From assembly GCA_029945375.1 (NCBI GenBank), contig CM057057.1:186001-250000 (forward strand): 64,000 bases of DNA. Direction: 5' to 3'. Below are positions 23,561 to 34,798 of this stretch, in pieces (the stretch's first letter is position 1; each line of letters begins with the position of its first letter). This stretch comes from Agaricus subrufescens (taxonomy: Eukaryota > Basidiomycota > Agaricomycetes > Agaricales > Agaricaceae). The notes beneath the pieces were generated by a model, which was given only the letters and a program-made list of their open reading frames with translations, ran no database searches and was not told the origin of the DNA. The position numbers were made by a program, and so were the translations under genes.

Positions 23561-24174
23561 AAGGGATATAATTTTTGAGGAGAGAAGATCATTGGTTTCC
23601 TGAGGCAAGCAATGAAGGTGGGAAGGAAGGTTCGAAAGGAACGTTCCCGCGCCTGCGAAGCATTCATTTTTGGCTTGCATAATGCCTAATGAGGTGCCGC
23701 CTCTACGACGGGAAGTTATAAACAAAAAGCTTGTTATCTGCTTCGTTGACCGCGGAGGACCTTCCTCATTGTGAATCATTGTGATGATGCTCGTGGTCAA
23801 AGGTTGAAAATTGACACGTTGGAAGAGCGTTGTTCCAAAGGGTTTCATGATTCAGAAATGATAGAGCCAAATAAATACCTGAGGTCCAAAGTTACATGAA
23901 ACAAATTGAGCTACAGGAGCCGCTTGATGGGATCCAAATTCATATAAATATGTGGTTCCCTTCTTTCACTACTCCTCTATACTTCGTGTATCATCGTGCG
24001 CCCTTATTCGCCTCGATGCATTCATTTTCAAGCATATATGGGAGACGAGGCTCATCTCGTTTCCCGATTTTACCTCGTGAAGTTCAGGTCTAGCGGAACG
24101 CTCATTACTCTGCAGTTCGCCAGGAACTGCGCTTTTACTCTTCTCTGTCTTTCGAAGAACCGTCCTAACTCATC

Positions 24175-25487
24175 ATGAATATTCAGAACGCCAGCGAGAT
24201 GGAGATAAACGAATCCCAGTTTTCAGATGTGCACGGTGACCAGAACATTCATCATCATGTTCAGTCTGTTCAGGTGGACGGACAAAACAATATGGCAATA
24301 TTTCATGAGGACCGACGTGGTACACTTGATAATCGAATCATTAGTGCGCCCCGCTTTTGGCTTTGTTCTAAAAACATCTGACAAGTAGGAAGACGAGAAT
24401 TGTAGCAATATGGTCGTATTCGGTCAAGGTCAAAATTGTCAAGTTACGCTCGACTCTGGTCAGTTCCTTACTTAATATGACTGTTTTGATATTCACGGTC
24501 GATTGTAGTCGACCTGTCATTCTTGCGGAACAGAATGGGGCAAAGAACGTTACAAAGCCCATCCAGCCACTTAAGAAACGAAGGCCAGCTTGGAGTTCCA
24601 CCGAGGGGAGCACAAAACAATACAAACACAGAAGCCAGTCTCAATGCTAGTTACCAAGGTCATAATAGCACCTTCATCGGTATGCCGCCTGTTTTTGGTT
24701 GGATCAACTGCCCACCCACTGCCCAAAGATAGGAATACGGGTCCAGTAACTATAATTGGCCAGGGTGTAAATAACGAGGCCCAGAGTCGTGGTATGAACA
24801 TTCCATCAAGCTCTTTGTCTTCGCGGTCTTACCTTGATTGCTATATGCTTCTCAGTTGGTTCCGCAACGTTAGCTCAACTTTCTCCCGCATTCCTATAAG
24901 CATCTGAAACAGTCTCTAGCTCGTCACGGCAAAGCATGCCAGTTAGAACTTCTTCATTTTCACATGGCGATCAATATACAAGTGTTGAGGAGAGGACACC
25001 GCCTATCCTAACCTCAGCATCAGATCAAACGACTGTGCGACCAACGTCACCAGTCCCGGAAACAACAGTTCCAGAACAACCTGCTGCTACCGGCAAGCCA
25101 GGATACTCATCCATTCCGCCTGGAGCTGCTTTTTCACTCCAAACTGCTGGTATGACGAGTTTTGAGGGGCCGCAGCGCGATACACGAGAAAGGGAGCCAG
25201 TCATGTCTTCACCAGAAGTTCGCGTGACCGCAGCAGATCAGATCCGGGAACGAAGCAGGGCTGAGAGTGGGACCGGGACACCCAAACTGGCGAACAAAAT
25301 AGACAGAATGGTCCGAGGTGCCGATACATATCCGAGGAAAGAAGTGGTGGCTCAGGAGCAGGGCATGGGCCCGTCTAGCTCAAATCAGAAGAGCAAGAAC
25401 ATTATTCAGCGGATGCTTTCGATGTTCAAGAAGTGGAAAAGCAGTAAAAAGAAAACTCGTAGGGTACAAGACGTGAATTTATCCTAG
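24175..25487 (+). CDS. GQG-family gene B
   Basis: Unrecognised family; 351 residues if the last intron ends at 24900. Exons: 24175-24343, 24393-24458, 24509-24679, 24729-24791, 24901-25487, all phase-1 introns. Exon 1 has MEINESQFSDVHGDQN, HHHVQSVQV and DGQNNMAI. Exon 2 (66 nt) has NMVVFGQGQNCQVTL. Exon 4 has VTIIGQGVNNEAQS. The long last exon is Ser/Thr/Pro-rich, with EGPQRDTREREPV and a basic amphipathic end (QRMLSMFKKWKSSKKK). If the last exon instead starts at 24856, as in gene A, an in-frame TAA (24897-24899) blocks translation; the AG directly after it (24900) gives a stop-free frame. No signal peptide or membrane segment, so probably intracellular. Function unknown. A TATA-like ATATAAATA lies near 23942-23950. 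Confidence 0.75.
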
Positions 25488-27866
25488 CTGGGCTCCAGTC
25501 ATCCCAGTTCTCTCCTACCTCGAACCCCGAAGTGCTGTGCAGCAAGTGTCAGGCGATCAAATCGATGCGGCCGACTTGACTGTAAAGTCGGTACCCAACC
25601 TTAAGAATGGGACAAGTCTCGGCAATGGCTTATCTATCAGAGACATGCCTGATCGAGATCCTTGAAGATCTAATGAATGAGAGACATGCTTACTTGCCCA
25701 AATGCCGTGCGATGTCCATGTGTATTCTACGTGCTCTGGCAGAAGAGTAATTCCAGAAGGTGATGTCGATAGAATGACGATGCATGTTTTCAAATGGAAT
25801 ACGAAACTCGCTTATATAAGTAATGTTATGTTGTGTACCGAATTTAGATATTCCATATATGGGTATAGGGCGATCATTCTGGACTACAACGCATCATAAC
25901 TCCCGGATCAATGTTTACAGAGCTCTTTGGGGATAAGTATTCAATAACATTCTAGATTCTGATGATCGTCATTTTTGTACTGCTCACTACCGCACTCACA
26001 TATGCCACTCTGAATCGTGTAATTTATCGGTTTAGCGCTAGTCGAGTCATATTCTGCTCTCCTTTAAGGGACCAGCCAGTGATGCAGCTTTATACTCCTC
26101 AGCTTCTAAGTGGTATTCCACTACTTGTGCCACGGTACCACCCCTTCACTGTTCAGGGGCTAATCACCTAATTGAACTAATATCTGACTAATACCATGAC
26201 AGCTGTAACGATGTTGCCTTTGTGACCTCGGTCCCGAGTTCTCTATATATCACGCGGCAAGCGGTTTGTCAGATTGTGGGTAACCGTTGACATACTGTCG
26301 GTAACTACAGCGATTGGGGTACTATTGAATTCAACATTCTTGAAACAGATATCAACGGTCTCCAAGAACAACCTGGCTTCGATCCGGCGCTGAATATCTA
26401 CTACGCGTTAACCGTCAACGCGAACACAAGACATGTACAGTGAAATCAAAAAAATTTACATACAGTGCATCATGGACGAAAGAATATACAGTGAGATTCA
26501 TGTACTTTCGCTAGCCATCATTTACCATGCTTTAGGCGAGTGGTGAATGAGACAATGATTGTATTCCTACAGGGAAGCAAACCCCAAACAATCATACGTG
26601 GGCATTATATCTATTCGCTTGCGTTGTACCATGTGAAGGTTACGCTACTTTGTTTGTCCAACTACTGATACCTGTGCAAGATCAGTCAAGAGAGCGGAAG
26701 CAATTGTCGACAGCATGAGTGTTCTATTGAGCACAGCGGAGGTAAGTTCGGGGCCCGGATCCGCTGTGGTAAAAGCTGATGCAGTAGTCAACGGAAATTG
26801 AACATCTGAAAAGACAACTTGAACACCCGTGTGTCACCAAGAGATTTCGAAGCGTGGACGAGGGAGATATCCTTTCTTCAGAATATGGCAAGGTAAACTA
26901 GTTTCGATACTACTAAAGCCCATTGTATCTTGTGGAAAAGTTCATCTTGCACAAGTTGTAGTTGGTGCGTGTGCTGCGGTTTCTAGTGACAAACCCGAGT
27001 GAATCGAATTAACGCTGTTCATCACATAGCCTTTAGACCCAATGTCACTGATTCTTCGCCGACAGCATACATCTAGTGACCACTGCGAATGGATCGAATC
27101 GTTAGAGCTATTTGTTACATACTCAATGTCGCTGATACCCCGTCGACAGAATGAACGTCACCTCCAGTGACTCCGAATCCCACCTAACTGGAACGACTTG
27201 ACAACGACCAGCTGAAGCCAACAGTCTCATATAGAGGTCGGGCCTGGTCAGTGCTATATCGGGCTCCCGTACTGATACCATCACCATTAGTGCAGCATGT
27301 CCCCAAATTCCCCGACATTACATTGCTGCAACTTACAACAAGAGGATGCCCGATACTGCACCACATGAAGCTCGTACTGGTGTCAAGTATATACTGACTC
27401 TTGATCTGCTCACGAGTATTCGTTCGGCATAGGCTACAACGGATGATGGTTAACTTCTGGTCCACCAACCCAACTGTGAACGAGTGTCACGTGTGACTTG
27501 TGACACCACGACTTGTCCCGGACGCGTCGGGCTGGCCCTCAGCAACGCAATTGTGCACTGCATCCCTGCACCCGTCTGCCCTGTCCTCACTCCAGAAAGG
27601 GCTCTCTAACTCCCACGGCGCGTCGCATGCTAAGCTGCACCGGCGACGGGCGTATCCGGCCAGCGTCGGACAGTACAGTCTGTAGAAACCAAGCCGTAAC
27701 CATCGGGCGATCTCTTATCTGGCCATCTACAGTTTCTGCGGCTGGTGAACCGGCATAGCTTTGCGCTCATGTTTAAATAATATCCGATCCCTGGTACTCC
27801 TTCCTCCCGTCTACTCTTTGTATTCACAACGCTCCTACGGACCCTCTGCTTGCAAGCGCATTGAAC
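25488..27866. other. Tail of duplication unit 2 and following intergenic region
   Basis: 25690-26940 repeats the tail of unit 1. Beyond 26940 there is an imperfect direct repeat of about 85-90 bp (about 26997-27085 and 27089-27180). 27500-27760 is comparatively GC-rich. I recognise no gene; the short open frames have no family features. Confidence 0.5.
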
Positions 27867-29266
27867 ATGTATCCGGTGGACACGATTGATAGTTTGTCCT
27901 TTTTTTCCGCTTTGTTATTTACAAGCTAATCCTCCTGTAGATAGGGGATCGAAGAGGGTTGTAGTAATTGGGCAAGGTACAGGCTCGACAGCTATGGTGA
28001 CCGACAACGGTGGCTGGGATCCAAGTAAGCTTTAATGCGCTCCGTATTTTGGCGTTTTCTTATGATGGGCGCATAGGACAGCGTGAACCCAACCACACCC
28101 TGCCAGGTAAGCTCCCCCTCGATTGCGAGCTTGATGCATTGAAGTTGGACAGTATATTCAGGTGTCCTGCCTCAACGTTCCCACTTAATACAGAGTGAGT
28201 TTGACGCGCTCACACTACCATTTGCTCATTATGGTTTAGACAGCGCTGCTGAAGGGATGTTTATTATCGGGCAAGGGGCAGGGACGCATTCCTACGTTGG
28301 TAAGTATGACTTCTCCAGCAAAACTGTATATTCATGCTCGGCTAGGTGAAGATGTTGCCATAGCGTTGTCCCGACAAGTATTGCAGCCAGAGCCCATCCC
28401 CAACAATCAAGCGTGGCTGGGGTGGGAATCTTATCAGCAGCAGGCGTGGCAGGAATTGTATCAAGTGCGACAGGCGTGGCAGGAATTATATCAAGCGCAA
28501 CAGGCATGGATTTCTAAGCGGGACGAACAAAAGTGGCAGAGTGAAATGGAGCTTAAGCAGCGCGAAACTCGAATCCAACAAGCGGAAAGGGAACTTCAGC
28601 AGCGCGAAACCCGAATCCAACAAACAGAAACGGAACTTCAGCAACGCGAAACCAGAATCGAACAAGCGGAAAAGAAACTCGAACAAAGGGAGAGCGACTT
28701 TCAACTACAACTTCAACAGTGTGCAAAGGTCGTTAAACAACGGGAGATGGAGCTCACACAACGAGAGACGAAACTCAAACAGCAAGAGATGGTCCCTACA
28801 CACCAGGAAATGGAAAGGAAAATTGAAGAATGGCAAGGAGATATATCTCATTACTGGGATAGCATGGAACAAGGTATACGCCAATACATCCATAGCGCCT
28901 TTCGCGCACTTACAGATACTTATTCTACAGCTTGTAACAATGGACAAGTAAACAACAGCCAGTGCCAGGTGACCGTGGACCGGACCAACCGTAAGGCTTT
29001 CTAGTGGAATTTTTAGGGTCAAAGTTTCTCACTCACTGATAGGAATCACGTCCGTGTCCGGGCGGATGCTGCCAGAAGCAGATTCAAGCGCTAGTTCCGA
29101 ACCTGATGTCCCTGTGACTGCATCCAGTGAGACGCCCACCGCTCTAGCTCCAGAGCCGGATAAGGCTGTTCAGCCTACTAGCGGTACGCCTAAAACCATC
29201 AAGACTCGAATAATCTCTTTGTTTTCTCGGAAAGACATGGTTTCTAGAAAAGCCAAAGTAGCTTAG
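27867..29266 (+). CDS. GQG-family gene C with coiled-coil middle
   Basis: 366 residues. Exons: 27867-27891, 27941-28024, 28077-28106, 28162-28194, 28240-28299, 28346-28990, 29043-29266; every intron is phase 1. It lacks the exon-1 block of genes A, B, D and E and starts with a very short exon (MYPVDTID). Two GQG segments lie on separate exons: VVVIGQGTGSTAMV and MFIIGQGAGTHSYV. Exon 6 encodes a strong coiled coil of about 100 residues made of repeated (Q)QRETRIQQAExEL units, alternating Glu/Arg/Gln. The last exon is Ser/Pro/Glu-rich and ends with IKTRIISLFSRKDMVSRK, the counterpart of the basic tail of other members. The oligomerising coiled coil replaces the Pro-rich linker of D and E. Intracellular location inferred from the lack of a signal peptide. 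Function unknown. Confidence 0.8.
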
Positions 29267-30396
29267 GGTACACTATGTACTTCATGTGGTGTATGGACGA
29301 TATGGGCGATACGACCTTTTCAGTTTTCATTAGCATTGTCGTTTTATTTGCTATGGCTGGCGTATGCTTTTCTTTCATCGGACTTTGATATCTCGAAATC
29401 TTCTGTTTCTCTTAATTTTTCACTGTTATATTAATTGATTGTAATGCTGCACTTACACCTTCATTACTAATAGACCGATGTCATACTTTCATTCCGAATT
29501 TTCGGGACCTAAGTTCCAATTGTCATGCTGATGCTGTGTGAGGTGATTCCATTTTGATGATTTGGGCACTGTTGCTTGTGATGGTGGTTAAACAAAGCAA
29601 CGCCCTTTGCCCTGTCTTTATTCAGCCTAAGAAACGGGGCATTTTTGCCGCAGTGCTGAATCTGAGCGACCATGTGAAAGAACCTTCATATAATTCCAAA
29701 CAAGCGCCTTCTAGCTCGCTTACACTGCCCTTCTCTTCCCACCACATTTCCATCCCTCTAGCTTAAATTCCTACCAGCCTAAACGCGCTTCCCTCCTAAT
29801 AGATAGCTGGCAGCCATTCACATCAAATCGATTGCCTACAAAGTACCACAGTAGTAGCCATGATCCTGGTAATCGTGTCACCCAATGCTCTCCATTCCTC
29901 CTGACTTTTAACAAGAATACTGATGACATGCCGATCACATCTATCAAGCTTTACGGCAGTGCGCATCGGAGAGATACTCACACGAGCTGAAAGAGATATT
30001 TTAGGGTCATACAGGTGCCCATAACTGCATCGGCTCCCGCACTGCCTGCACGGAAACCCCATGAAGGAGTGTTGACGCTCGCCGCAACACTGATGCTGAC
30101 ACCACAGCCCTGCAAGTAGTCGAACTATACTGTTTGCGCCTCCCACACGAAGCCTCGGCTCAGTTTGTGTCCCTGTTTCACGCATGCCCTAGTCCTATCC
30201 ACGAATCATGGCAGTGCGCTCCAACCATTCCCTTACCGGCTTGTACTACCAATGTGGCCGATTTGAACTGAGTCCGATAAGGACAGAAATTACCTCCCGC
30301 CACACTTTTGACCGAAATCATGACAGGGAAGCTCTCCAAATTTTATGAGAAAACACAGTCAGGGCAAACCTCTCCTAGTTCAATGAAGTAGGCATC

Positions 30397-30684
30397 ATGT
30401 CCAAACGTTTTAGCCTGATTTGTCTTCTCCTTTACACACGGGAGTTAGGTACCCTATCGTCAAAATTATCAGTAAACCGCAAGGAACCGGTCAGACTCAA
30501 TCCGCGTGAACTTTCTGCCCGGCCTTCGCAAGTACCTTCCGCTCAATCCCCTCCGCTCATGCCGATGGAAATATTGGGGTTGAACCCGAATGACGCGGAT
30601 CCGGACGTGTACATGCGCCAGCTGAGAAATCGTAGGTTGAAAACGAGATCAATCTCAGACCCTGGACAAAAGCATGGATTATAA
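30397..30684 (+). CDS. Hypothetical small protein
   Basis: A 95-codon frame from an ATG at 30397. The C-terminal part (PMEILGLNPNDADPDVYMRQ, then basic residues) has a composition more protein-like than its surroundings. No family recognised and no splice evidence; it could be the last exon of a decayed gene. Low confidence. Confidence 0.2.
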   Translation: MSKRFSLICLLLYTRELGTLSSKLSVNRKEPVRLNPRELSARPSQVPSAQSPPLMPMEILGLNPNDADPDVYMRQLRNRRLKTRSISDPGQKHGL

Positions 30685-31482
30685 TTATCTTTGAACAGCT
30701 TTTTAACAGCAAATCATCTTACGTCAAGCTCAAATTGTGAAACGCCTGCAGGCAGGCCCATTATTGCAAGGAACTGCCTTCACTCCTCGTGTGATGTGGT
30801 TCTCCGGGCGAGCGACCTTACGGTGTGTCTGTGTTTTGTAGAAGATTTAATATAATCACTTACTACCCCATTCTTGCTAGTGACTTGAACCGCGTTGTAT
30901 TGAGATCTCTCCTCGAGATTCTACTCAACCACGAGGTGGAGATAGCTTCGCGGGTAAGTGATCTCGGGCGTAGCCATTCTATGACTTACCGCCTGGTATG
31001 CCTCCCATTGGCCCTCCCAAACTTTCACCATGCAGCACTATCCTTCCCTGATGATGTTCGGGTCCCTGAAGTTTATTTTTTTTCCGTGAAGATCCGAGAA
31101 CATGACTGATTTTTTATTCAAATTCAATTAAGAGCCGTTATAAAAAGATGGATCACTTCTTAAAGCTGATCCAATCCATTGACAATGCGGGTGAGAGGCA
31201 TTTGTAGCCTTACCGCTTAGCGCTTTTTTGAGCAAATAGAGATCTTAGGAATCACCAATTCCGAGGTACAACTGTTTGACCTTCCAGGGGCTTGGGGGGG
31301 TTTGTATTACGGAGCCTTTGACTCATCCACTTCCTGTGTTTTGTGTCGTATTGCCAATTATGCGCGTTGCGAGTGAGGTATCGGTATCTGACTCTTGAGC
31401 CCTGTATAAAGATAAGAAGCGCATTGGGATACCAACCATATTCGCAAAGTTGGTATGACTCATCTCTGAGAAATAAGGCGGG

Positions 31483-31563
31483 GGGGCTCGCAGAAAAGTG
31501 CGGACAAGCTTGTCCGCATCAGTCCGCGTCCGTGTGCGGGCTCCGCACTTTTGCTGTAGCCCC
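31483..31563. repeat. Imperfect inverted repeat with nested palindrome
   Basis: Arms of 22 nt (31483-31504 and 31542-31563) pair with few mismatches, centred on AAAAGTGCGGA / TCCGCACTTTT. Overlapping the left arm is an 18-bp perfect palindrome, GCGGACAAGCTTGTCCGC (about 31499-31516). It could be a small foldback/MITE remnant or form an RNA hairpin. Confidence 0.6.
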
Positions 31564-32348
31564 GGCGGGCAGTAAGACCACGCAAAAATGGGTTTGTTGA
31601 GGCTACTTGCATCGTGCTGAGACTTCTTTGTCTAACTAGAAGTGTAGAAGTGTATGTTATTGCGGCGGCATACAGTCACCGAGCGGAGATAGGTATATTA
31701 CGATCATGATCATGATCACTTATAATTAATAAATAAGATGATGTTAAAAATAGATGCCCGTGCAATCTCCTACAACTGTTAGGTGAAACGCCTCACAGGA
31801 TATCTCGACATGCAATCTCATGAGTCACGGTTACCATTGTAAGGATGAATACCGTGGAGGAAATATGCCTATTGAATGACTTCAAGTACTTTTGGTCTAT
31901 TATTTTGAATTTGGACATTGGAACTTATAATTAAAAACAGAGACGATCAACGTGAGATACTGTTTGTAAACAAGTCCCAATTTCCAATCCTCTGGTATTC
32001 TCTTCGGTCCGAGATCTGAGATCTGAGCCTGATCCGAAGATGTGAGGGTTGAGAACTAACAAAAATCCGGTCAATCAAACATTTTGTGCACCGATGCGGC
32101 AAAACTTAGCTGTCTTGGCTATGCATGCTCCACAATTCTTATATTAAACCTATGTCAACGAACTTCACTAAGAAGTACTTCCACAGTTCTTTCGCACGTT
32201 CTCCGATGGGGTCGCTTTGCCACATGTTCGAGGCACCGACTCAGAGTAAAGAGACTATTAGTTCGTCATAGACAGTGTACTGCCTCGTTGTATGTGCACC
32301 TAATTGGTGAGTTGCTTGTCGAGGAAATGCTGTGTTTTCTGATGGTAT

Positions 32349-32355
32349 TATATAA
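32349..32355 (+). promoter_or_regulatory. TATA box of GQG-family gene D
   Basis: TATATAA about 106 bp upstream of the ATG at 32461, followed by a pyrimidine-rich leader. Confidence 0.5.
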
Positions 32356-32460
32356 GGAGGCAAATAGCATACTTTAACTCACAGACATAGTCTTTCTCCG
32401 CCTCAGCCATCATCTCTGTTTCGATCACAGTCATTACATCTTAGCCTAGTTTCTTGAGAA

Positions 32461-33945
32461 ATGACTCCACCATCACCAAGAACTGCGTCGTATTTCCCAA
32501 ATGCTAAGCATTTCGTGATTAACGATGGTGTCTTCTCAAACGTCCAAGGAAACCAAAATCAGTTCAATTGGGGTAGTGGGCCTTTCCAAATGAACGGAAG
32601 AGACAGTGCAATGATGACGGTCAATGGGACATTTCAAAATGGACCAACCAGTAATATCATGAGTGCGTTATGTTCTCCAATTCGTTCTTTTCTGTTCCTA
32701 ATAGGAATGAAGACAAGGCAGGTGGAAACATCGATGTATACGGGCAGGGTGATAGGTGCGATGTAAGATTGGGAACAAGTAAGCACCTATTTCAATGACA
32801 CTTCTCAATGATGATAGACAAGCATAATCTAGTGGGGCCCCAACTCGACATTGAGAGGGCGCAGCCAAGGCCCTCTAGCGGTAAGTTATACCAGTGTATG
32901 CCCTGTACAAAGAGCTGAAAAATGATTGGTAAAGCACCCCCTCTACCCACCGGATACATGGCGCCCAATAGCGAGATTACTAGTATGTCCATAAACGATG
33001 GTTCCTTATTTTTACTAATCCACTTTTTTAGATTCAGCCGACGGTGATATTAGGGTGACTGGCCAAGGACGTGATACCCGAGTTTGGATCAATAACCACC
33101 CGCCTCAGCAGCCTTACCCGTACCAGCCCCAACAAAATGCAACATCACCTCAGCAGATGATGGGGAATCTCGGGATGCCATCGCAGTTATCACCCCTGCA
33201 ATACAACCATCCTAGCCATCCTCTCCCCAGCTTTACGTCTGCGACGGCTGCAAGTGGTTGCATACCCCATCAACAGCACCAATACAATTGGCCTCCATCA
33301 TATCCCGCTAGTGGGGTTAATAATGGAGCTAGTGATATACGACCTCATATTGATGTGGCATCCCCGACTCCAGCAATACCCCGACCGCTTTCGAGTGCTT
33401 CGCCCCTACCGCTGAGGCCACAAGGCCCAGACCTGCTGCTACCGGGAATGCAGACTAGATCAGCCCCTGCGACACCATCCCTAACAACACCGACAAGTTC
33501 TGCACCTCATACTGTCGTGACAGGACCACCGCTTATTACCAGGAAGGCATCTCCTAATGGGGCACCGCAGTCGCTCCCACCTTCCTCCCAAGCTGATATG
33601 GTTTGTCACAGTACTCGCCCTCAAGAAGACTCTGAAATGCCTGTCGAGACACTGCAGCTATCAGTTCCCGACCCTGCTCTCTTGACTGCAGCCATGGGAC
33701 CCACTGCATCTCAAGTGACGACGCCAAGCCGTGGCACCCCTTTGCACTCCAATCAAGATGAATTTCCCAACCGGCCCTTGCAAATACCTGAGAATAAGAG
33801 CGTTTTAGTCGGATCAAAATCTACTATTGTCGGCGAACAGGAATTAAGCCAGGTACATAATGAGAAGGGGACTATAAATTCAAAGAGGCCATGGTTCCGT
33901 CGCTGGTTTTCTCGGTTAATCAAGCACTTTAAGAAGGTTAGGTAG
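32461..33945 (+). CDS. GQG-family gene D
   Basis: 430 residues, fully open. Exons: 32461-32662, 32713-32778, 32818-32880, 32935-32982, 33032-33945; all introns phase 1. Exon 1 gives the clearest family block: FPNAKHFVINDGVFSNVQGN then QNQFNWGSG, then MNGRDSAMMTVNGTFQNGP. Exon 2 (66 nt, the same length as in A, B and E) encodes GGNIDVYGQGDRCDVRLG. The last exon opens with GDIRVTGQGRDTRVWI, then about 230 residues rich in Pro, Ser, Thr and Gln, predicted to be disordered. It ends in a strongly cationic amphipathic tail, RPWFRRWFSRLIKHFKKVR. No signal peptide. The alternation of short beta-prone, Gly/Asn/Gln-rich segments resembles short amyloid-type signalling motifs at the N-termini of some fungal immune-like proteins, but that link is only an inference. 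Confidence 0.82.
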
Positions 33946-34798
33946 TTAGGTATGAGAGTGGGACATATCATGCTGTACGGTTTCGTTTTCTAGTGATGAT
34001 TTTTCCTGTTAGTTGTGTTTCTCTGCTACTATATATACCCTTGGACTCAACGCTTGTCTCACCAACCCCCCATTACATTAAAATGATGATCACTCACATT
34101 TAATCATATAGCCGGTCCCTACCACTAGCATGCTGAGGGCGAAAATATCATCATTTGCTCTGTCTCCTGTTACAAATAAGCTAGTGCTGTTATGGTCGTG
34201 TTACTAACTCCATCAAACTTAGTTCCGGAGCTAGTCAGGACAATAGCATAGCCCAGGCCTCATTTACGACTTGATGTCGTGTAAATCCTATGTTCTCTGA
34301 CTTCATGTGGCAGACACAGTATGCGATGGGATAGAAAGTTGGTCGCTGTGTCGTGCATGACTAGGTGAGAGCCTGTCGGCTGCCTCGTTTGCGTTTCTTT
34401 TGGCATAGCGCTAATGCCCACCACGCACTGAGACAAGCACATATACACGCGGAGTCAGAACACATGCACACACAGCTATGCCGTGGGTAATATGTTTATG
34501 AGAGCTCATGAACGATCCAGTCTAGAAGCTGACTCAGAGTACAGCCTGAGCATAAGGCCAAAGGCAACGGTCAGCATACTTCTAACTTCTATTCGAAGCT
34601 CACCATGCTTTGTGCCGAAACTCACACCAATTTTAGAACATCAGACCATGAGGTCTCATTAGGGCGTTAATCTGTCAATGCAAGCAAGATGGTGGCTGAT
34701 GGCATAGCCTTCTCTAACTTACTTAACGTCCAGCATTGGATCTGCTGCACCCTTCTCTGTCTCCATCCTAGCACTACTCAATTCCTGGATCAGCATTC
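33946..34798. other. Intergenic region between GQG genes D and E
   Basis: No gene recognised. Promoter of gene E expected in its last part; no clear TATA box found. Confidence 0.5.

Larger units (their letters stand above)
22666..26940. repeat. Second unit of an old tandem segmental duplication
   Basis: Contains in order a truncated lipase (minus), GQG-family gene B (plus) and a tail, matching lipase (from about 11760), gene A and the tail ending near 22660 in unit 1, once the Ngaro element is ignored. The junction lies near 22668-22676, where the tail end runs straight into the middle of the lipase gene (ATAAGAGATGCG versus GAGAGACGTG in unit 1). Divergence is clearly visible, so the duplication is not recent. 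Confidence 0.75.
29267..32345. other. Intergenic region; no firm gene
   Basis: One small open frame is listed separately (30397-30684). An imperfect hairpin lies at 31483-31563. 31711-31722 is a short run of ATGATC units. Otherwise I see AT-rich sequence without domains or splice-consistent exons. Confidence 0.5.
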
